From contig JAAVZC010000001.1 in the NCBI GenBank assembly GCA_022791455.1, forward strand, positions 124,001-188,000: 64,000 nt of DNA. The letters are read 5' to 3'. The stretch is from Eggerthellaceae bacterium (GTDB lineage: Bacteria > Actinomycetota > Coriobacteriia > Coriobacteriales > Eggerthellaceae). The notes beneath the pieces are model-generated. The model saw only the letters and a list, made by a program, of their open reading frames with translations, was not told the origin of the DNA and searched no databases. Position 1 is the first letter of the stretch. Each line of letters begins with the position of its first letter. Positions 59,764 through 64,000 of the stretch are shown here, piece by piece. Made by a program: the position numbers and the translations under genes.

Positions 59764-60183
59764 GTGGAGGAGCCGCTTACAGAGGATATGCTGGCTGAGC
59801 TTTTGAGTGCTCCGGATCCGCGCGCGTTTGTGAAGAAGCCGGAGGTGGGGGAGCGGTCGCTTTCTGCGTACCTGAACGAGCTGCTGGAGGCGAAGGGGCT
59901 GAAGCGGGCGGCGGTGGTTCGCGCGGCGGATCTGAACGAAACCTTCGGCTACCAGGTGTTCACCGGGGCGCGCAAAGCCTCACGGGACAATCTCATCAAG
60001 CTGGCCTTCGCGCTGAACTGCACGCTGCGGGAGGCAAACCGCCTGCTGAAAGCCGGTGGCGCCAACGAGCTGTACTGCAAGAACCGCCGCGATGCCATCA
60101 TCATCTTCTCGCTTACCCACGGGGCCACGCTGCAGCAGGCGGAAGAGGACCTCTACCGCTTCGGCGAGGCCACCCTCAGCTAG
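59764..60183 (+). CDS. XRE-like HTH protein paired with a Ser/Thr kinase
   Basis: A 139-residue protein. A leader containing ELLSAPDPRAFV is followed by SAYLNELLEAKGLKRAAVVR and a helix-turn-helix resembling XRE domains (residues about 50-85: AADLNETFGYQVFTGARKAS). A C-terminal helical part reads NELYCKNRRDAIIIFSLTHG. I prefer GTG 59764 with AAAAGGAG upstream; ATG 59737 is in frame but has no ribosome binding site. The pair with a kinase gene is, to my knowledge, common in gut Actinobacteria and Firmicutes and lacks an assigned function. A terminator follows, so the kinase is separately transcribed or only read through. Confidence 0.82.
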   Translation: MEEPLTEDMLAELLSAPDPRAFVKKPEVGERSLSAYLNELLEAKGLKRAAVVRAADLNETFGYQVFTGARKASRDNLIKLAFALNCTLREANRLLKAGGANELYCKNRRDAIIIFSLTHGATLQQAEEDLYRFGEATLS

Positions 60184-60218
60184 CCGCCCCCGTTGCCAGA
60201 CATCTTTACCTTCTATCG

Positions 60219-60267
60219 CGGCCAACGTCGGCGCCTCCACGGAGCGCACGGGCGTTGGCCGTTTTTA
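60219..60267 (+). terminator. Terminator between the HTH and kinase genes
   Basis: CGGCCAACG (60219-60227) pairs with CGTTGGCCG (60253-60261), followed by TTTTTA. Confidence 0.75.
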
Positions 60268-60339
60268 TTGCGGCGGCTTGCCTGGAATCGTGCGGCATCA
60301 GACGCGGCGTGGTCCCAGGTGACGGCCGCATTTGATACC

Positions 60340-61632
60340 ATGGGCTCCATGGAAAACGATCCCCTTGCCACATATCTGGAAGCGCTGGCCCGTGACGACT
60401 GCTACCGCGTCGAGCGGGTGCTGAAGAGCGCTCCTCACGAGGTGACGGAAGTGGTTTACTTCGAGGGGGCCAATAACGCGCGGCTGGGGCCGTTTGTGCG
60501 CAAGCGTATCCGCTGCGAGGCAGAGATGGGGAAGGGTTATCGCCATCTGATGGAGGCGCAGCGGGCTGGCCGGCGGTTCGTTCACCTGCCGCGTCTGTAC
60601 GATGTCCACGAGCGTGACGGCGAGCTGGTGGTGGTCATGGAGTACGTTTCCGGCCACACGCTGCGCGACGAGGTGTACGAGCATGATCCGTCGATGGCGC
60701 TGGCGGCGCGGTGGTTTCCGCAGCTGTGCGATGGGGTGACGGAGCTGCATGAGCTGACGCCCGCGCCACTCATCCATCGCGATTTGAAACCGACGAATGT
60801 GCTGGTGAGCGAAGCGCAGCTCACCATTATCGACTTCGGCATTGCCCGGGCTTTTCGCGAGGGGGCAGAAGGGGACACCACTCATTTCGGCACCCGCTCC
60901 TACGCGCCGCCGGAGCAGTTCGGTTACGGCCAGACCGATGAGCGCAGCGATGTCTACGCGCTGGGAATGATCCTCTACTATCTGCTCACCGAACGCGACC
61001 CTGGCCCCGCGGTGGTGCGCGCTGGCTTTCCCGATGCGGAAATCCCGCCACTTATGCGCGGCATTTTAGCACGTGCCTGCGCCTTCGATCCCCAGGCTCG
61101 CTTCCAGTCGGTCCGCGAGCTGAAGACGGCGTTTGTTGAGGCGGCAGAAAGAATGGAACGCCCCGCACAAGCTGCTTCGGCAAAACGGGCGGGGTGCACA
61201 ACTGGTCAAAACTCTTCTCCCGCGAAACCCGTTCCGCCCGCTGGGTCGCTGCGCTCGGCGATATGGTCTCTCTTGGGGAAGATCCCTGTTCCCTTATGCA
61301 GGATCTGGAACGGCGCGATATGGCTGCTGTGGGCTCTCATGACGTTCGCCTGCTTCGGCATCACGTTCTTTCCGGTCGGGATTCAGCTGGCGGCTCCTTT
61401 TTGGTATCGAGTGCTTGAGTATGAGGGATTTCTTTGGCTGGGTGTGTGCGGCATTGGCTATATGTTCCTGGACAAGCGTCGGCTTCGCAAGCGCCTTCCT
61501 GCGCTCGCGCGGCCGCCGTTCTCCAACGGGTTTGTTTTCGGCGGAGTTCTGTTTGCCATAAGCGCTGTGGTCATGCTTGTTTGCATTGGTATCACTTCGA
61601 GCGGCATTGTGGTTTTGCCCAGCAGCTCATAA
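60340..61632 (+). CDS. Membrane-anchored Hanks-type Ser/Thr protein kinase
   Basis: A 430-residue kinase. The candidate ATP-binding Lys55 lies in VRKRIR; the Gly-rich loop is degenerate (FEGANNARLG). The catalytic loop is HRDLKPTN (146-153, Asp148) and the Mg motif is DFG (165-167), with an APPEQFGYG activation-segment end. Three C-terminal transmembrane helices follow (about 330-350, 355-375, 395-425), with no PASTA repeats. ATG 60340 or 60349 is possible; neither has a clear Shine-Dalgarno. It ends directly against the double-palindrome element. Likely partner and perhaps substrate: the HTH protein upstream. Confidence 0.85.
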   Translation: MGSMENDPLATYLEALARDDCYRVERVLKSAPHEVTEVVYFEGANNARLGPFVRKRIRCEAEMGKGYRHLMEAQRAGRRFVHLPRLYDVHERDGELVVVMEYVSGHTLRDEVYEHDPSMALAARWFPQLCDGVTELHELTPAPLIHRDLKPTNVLVSEAQLTIIDFGIARAFREGAEGDTTHFGTRSYAPPEQFGYGQTDERSDVYALGMILYYLLTERDPGPAVVRAGFPDAEIPPLMRGILARACAFDPQARFQSVRELKTAFVEAAERMERPAQAASAKRAGCTTGQNSSPAKPVPPAGSLRSAIWSLLGKIPVPLCRIWNGAIWLLWALMTFACFGITFFPVGIQLAAPFWYRVLEYEGFLWLGVCGIGYMFLDKRRLRKRLPALARPPFSNGFVFGGVLFAISAVVMLVCIGITSSGIVVLPSSS

Positions 61633-61823
61633 GTCGCCTGCGATGCACCGAATGGCACGGATGGAAGTAGGCTGCATGCCATTCGGCGAAGTTTTGCGAC
61701 ATGAGAAATTAGGGCTTTGATCTGGTAAAACGCGCGTTTCCGCAGGTCAGATGGCTGTCAGAAAAATGCATCGAATGGCATCAGGCCAAGCCGCCAAGTG
61801 CCACTCGGCGCGCTTTTGCGTCA
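61633..61823. repeat. Double-palindrome intergenic element, copy 2
   Basis: A 191-bp element homologous to copy 1 at 9188-9376. Palindrome I arms are at 61633-61657 and 61677-61701. A weaker central hairpin ends in CGCAGGTC (61741-61748). Palindrome II arms are at 61756-61780 and 61799-61823. It begins right after the kinase stop, and its last 43 bp encode the C terminus and stop of FdhD. Confidence 0.8.
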
Positions 61824-62653
61824 AGGGGGGCGCTCTTCCGAATGGAATCTTCGCTCATCGAGCCGGAGGGGTCGTGGTAGACGGCCACGGCTTCGGCTTT
61901 TATGCGGCCGATAAGGGTGAGGCCTTTTTCGCGGGCAAGGTCGATGGCGGCGTCGGTGGGGACGGAGGCGGAGAGCAGCACTGGGATGCGGGCGCTTATG
62001 GCCTTCGCCGCCATGTCGGTGGGAACGCGGCCGCTGGTGATGATGAAGCAGCGGCTCATGTCCACACCGTTGCGCAGCGCCCAGCCGATGGTCTTGTCGA
62101 AGGCGTTGTGGCGCCCCAGGTCTTCGCAGTAGAACAGCACCTGGCCCCGCTGCACCAGAAAGCAGCTGTGGGCGCCGCGGGAATGCTTGTGCATGGGGGT
62201 GTCCTGCGAGAACTCTTTCGCGGCGGCGAACACCCAGCGGCGATCGAAGGGCATGGGCGTGAGCGGCTGAAGCGCCTGGCTCTTGCGGCGGACCATGTGG
62301 GCCTCGCGGGCGGCGTTGCAGGTGGAGATGTGGATAGCAAGCGCAGGCGAAAGGGGAATGTCCTCCCGCAGCTCCACTTTCACCACGTCGCCGTGCTGGC
62401 AGATGTGGAGACGCGCTACGTCGTTAGTGCTGCTGATGAACCCCTCGCTGAACAGGCGCCCCAGGGTGAGTTCCGCCAGATGCTCGGGGGTGCAGGTGAG
62501 GGTGAAGGCCAGCTGGTCGTTCACCACGATGCTCAAGTGATGCTCGTGCTGAAGGTGCCACCGCACGTCGCAATCGTTGCCGTCGGCGCGACAGAGCCGA
62601 TACCCGGCCGGGCGAAGCGACTCCTGCGGTTGCGAGCAATCAATAACCTTCAT
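61781..62653 (-). CDS. fdhD: FdhD, formate dehydrogenase accessory sulfurtransferase
   Basis: A 290-residue cytoplasmic protein that passes sulfur from a cysteine desulfurase to the Mo cofactor of formate dehydrogenases and related enzymes. Family features include LTLGRLFSEGFI, VFAAAKEF and EDLGRHNAFDKTIGWAL. The loop that usually has Cys-x2-Cys here reads STCNAAREAH, so only the first Cys is kept. I use ATG 62653 with AGAAGG upstream (GTG 62662 is possible). Its end lies inside the double-palindrome element. It probably serves the molybdoenzymes of this region and the partial complex at 62949-64000. Confidence 0.9.
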   Translation of the reverse strand: MKVIDCSQPQESLRPAGYRLCRADGNDCDVRWHLQHEHHLSIVVNDQLAFTLTCTPEHLAELTLGRLFSEGFISSTNDVARLHICQHGDVVKVELREDIPLSPALAIHISTCNAAREAHMVRRKSQALQPLTPMPFDRRWVFAAAKEFSQDTPMHKHSRGAHSCFLVQRGQVLFYCEDLGRHNAFDKTIGWALRNGVDMSRCFIITSGRVPTDMAAKAISARIPVLLSASVPTDAAIDLAREKGLTLIGRIKAEAVAVYHDPSGSMSEDSIRKSAPLDAKARRVALGGLA

Positions 62654-62692
62654 AACGTTCACCTTCTTGCTGGTTACTACTGCCTGCTTGTT

Positions 62693-62844
62693 GTCATCCT
62701 GAGCGGAGGCCGAAGGCCGGAGTCGAAGGATCTCTGCGGCAAGGGGGTGGTCTTGGCTTGGGGAGATCCTTCGACTCCGCGCTGCGCGCTCCGCTCAGGA
62801 TGACAACGGGAGGAGCGCGTCTTCGCTCCGCTCAGGATGACAAC
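62693..62844. repeat. Inverted and partial copies of the CTTCGACTCC...CTCAGGATGAC repeat
   Basis: A minus-oriented copy (62693-62733), a plus-oriented copy (62764-62807) and a shortened third copy (62815-62844). The first two form a large inverted repeat between fdhD and the ferredoxin gene. The 295-bp gap (62654-62948) has no gene. Confidence 0.75.
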
Positions 62845-62906
62845 GAGAGAGAGGACGACGAGGGAATGAGACATTAGGAGTGTCCCTTTGTCTCATTCTG
62901 GAAAGG

Positions 62907-62935
62907 GCGGCGCCCCTGAGGGGGTGGGGCGCCGC
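62907..62935 (-). terminator. Terminator of the ferredoxin operon
   Basis: GCGGCGCCCC (62907-62916) pairs with GGGGCGCCGC (62926-62935). On the minus strand it is followed by CCTTTCC. Confidence 0.7.
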
Positions 62936-62948
62936 GTAAGGGGGAGGA

Positions 62949-63773
62949 TTAGTTCTTGGGCACTTCTGGCAGGCCGCTGTCGGCGTTGGAGTGCGCGGTC
63001 ACGGTCATGACGCCGATGCCGCCCAGCTCCTCTTTGCCGTACAGGTGGCCGCCAACTTCAGCGGCGCGCGCTTCGCCAGAAGCGGCAACGGAGGCGCGGT
63101 CGCCGAAGGCCAGGGCGCCGGCGGGGCAGATGTCCACGCAGGCCGGTTGCTGCCCGGCGTCCACGCGGCCAGCGCAGCCGGTGCATTTGGTGACGGCGCG
63201 GTCGCCCTCGGCCGGGTAGCGGGGGATGTCGAAGGGGCAGGCCTGGTAGCAGTATCCGCAGCCGATGCACAGCTCGCGATCCACATCCACAATGCCGTCC
63301 GCGCGCTTCTTCATGGCGCCGGAGGGGCAGACGCTGGCGCACAGGCCGCAGTGGGTGCAGGCGTGGCGCATGTTCAGCTCGGATCTGTTCTCGCCATCGG
63401 TCACCGTGGTGCGGGTCACTCGCAGCCAGCGGCTGCCGTCGCGGTCGTCCTCGGTCACGGCCTGTGGCCGGTCCTTCCCGAACAGCACGTCGGAGGAAAG
63501 CAGCCCGCTGGGCACCGCGTCGTTGGCAAGCGCCTTCAGATCGATGGCCACGTCGCAGTCCAGCCCGTTCGCCTTCTTGCAGGCGGCCTCGCAGTAGTGG
63601 CAGCCCACGCACTTGGTGGCGTCGAACAGGATGCCCTTCTTGCCGGACAGGTTGTCTTCGGCCAGCGCCGGGGCCGCGCTTGCGGTGGCCACGGCAATGA
63701 GGCCGGCCCCTGCGGCGCTGAGCGCCCCCAGGAAATTGCGGCGACTGACGCCGGATGTCGTGTTCTTAGTCAT
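62949..63773 (-). CDS. Tat-exported HybA/FdhB-like ferredoxin subunit
   Basis: A 274-residue exported ferredoxin. Tat signal VSRRNFLGAL (residues 9-18). Four [4Fe-4S] motifs: CVGCHYCEAACK, CTHCGLCASVCP, CIGCGYCYQACP and the split CTGC with CVDIC. Unlike the DmsB-like subunits in this window it carries its own Tat signal, as do HybA-type subunits of hydrogenases and some formate dehydrogenases. The neighbouring NrfD-type gene completes a membrane module whose catalytic subunit lies beyond the window. fdhD nearby favours a formate dehydrogenase. Confidence 0.88.
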   Translation of the reverse strand: MTKNTTSGVSRRNFLGALSAAGAGLIAVATASAAPALAEDNLSGKKGILFDATKCVGCHYCEAACKKANGLDCDVAIDLKALANDAVPSGLLSSDVLFGKDRPQAVTEDDRDGSRWLRVTRTTVTDGENRSELNMRHACTHCGLCASVCPSGAMKKRADGIVDVDRELCIGCGYCYQACPFDIPRYPAEGDRAVTKCTGCAGRVDAGQQPACVDICPAGALAFGDRASVAASGEARAAEVGGHLYGKEELGGIGVMTVTAHSNADSGLPEVPKN

Positions 63774-63785
63774 AGTCCTCGCCTC

Positions 63786-64000
63786 CTACAGGCTCAAGGG
63801 AAGGCCGGCGTACAGGATGAGGAAGCGCAGCGCCAGGCCGCCCACCAGGATGAGGGCCGGGGCGGCAACGGTCAGCCACCGAGCATGGTTGCCGCGCAAC
63901 TGCAGCAGCTCCAGCACCAGCGGCGCGGCCAGGCCGCAAACCACCAGCACCAGCCAGAAGGGCAGCGCCAAGGGCCCGGCCAGCAGCGCCCACACGGACA
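63786..64000 (-). CDS. NrfD/PsrC-type membrane subunit (C-terminal part only)
   Basis: The last 71 or so residues of a membrane protein whose 5' part lies outside the window. It shows two transmembrane helices and a tail ending GGLALRFLILYAGLPLSL, the usual C terminus of NrfD-family quinone-reactive subunits. The stop at 63786-63788 is 12 bp before the ferredoxin start, indicating an operon. Confidence 0.75.
   Translation of the reverse strand, partial: SVWALLAGPLALPFWLVLVVCGLAAPLVLELLQLRGNHARWLTVAAPALILVGGLALRFLILYAGLPLSL

Noticed and set aside
62677-62874. A 65-codon minus-strand frame between fdhD and the ferredoxin gene
   Set aside because: It is composed of the inverted CTTCGACTCC repeats, not coding sequence.

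Overview
This window is GC-rich and comes from an anaerobic actinobacterium, most probably of the family Eggerthellaceae (Coriobacteriia; the Eggerthella, Gordonibacter, Adlercreutzia and Slackia group). I infer this from three unrelated molybdopterin reductase clusters, a flavoprotein reductase with a multiheme cytochrome, a LuxR regulator fused to a polytopic membrane domain, and several uncharacterised genes typical of that family. No tRNA, rRNA, CRISPR array, transposase or phage gene was seen.

Layout. 0-4.3 kb: Bcr/CflA-type efflux pump with an overlapping MerR regulator, mnmA, and an encapsulated-ferritin-like protein. 4.3-9.1 kb: LysR regulator divergent from a two-subunit Tat-exported molybdoenzyme. 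9.4-12.5 kb: asparaginase and a CPA1 Na+/H+ antiporter. 12.5-18.6 kb: polytopic membrane protein, TetR regulator, and a divergent operon of pentaheme cytochrome, FMN-binding lipoprotein, FAD fumarate-reductase-like protein and membrane protein. 18.6-26.9 kb: double MarR regulator, GNAT and GntR genes, a three-subunit Mo reductase (catalytic, Fe-S, NrfD-type anchor) and a radical SAM protein. 26.9-35.5 kb: MFS-CBS fusion, a 26-residue microprotein, a P1B-type ATPase with a small partner, and a MacB-like ABC exporter. 35.6-44.9 kb: membrane LuxR regulator and a seven-gene molybdoenzyme operon (unknown protein upstream, then catalytic, Fe-S, DmsC, TorD, NapG-like, NapH-like). 45-54.7 kb: AAA ATPase, DHA2 efflux pump, FecCD-type ABC importer, NTPase, amino acid permease, SemiSWEET. 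55-58.8 kb: a second AAA ATPase in an operon with a GNAT-membrane fusion and an ECF S-component-like protein. 59-64 kb: DUF4190-type protein, an HTH/Ser-Thr kinase pair, fdhD, and a Tat-exported ferredoxin next to an NrfD-type subunit cut by the window end.

Most genes serve extracytoplasmic anaerobic respiration: exported Mo and flavin reductases, their electron-transfer partners, a chaperone and FdhD. Each reductase cluster has its own regulator class.

The least explained material is non-coding. Two AAA ATPase genes carry different helically phased direct-repeat arrays at their promoters. Two copies of a ~190-bp double-palindrome element lie 52 kb apart, and two related double-hairpin elements have ATCGA-containing loops. 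Several of these run into the 3' ends of genes.
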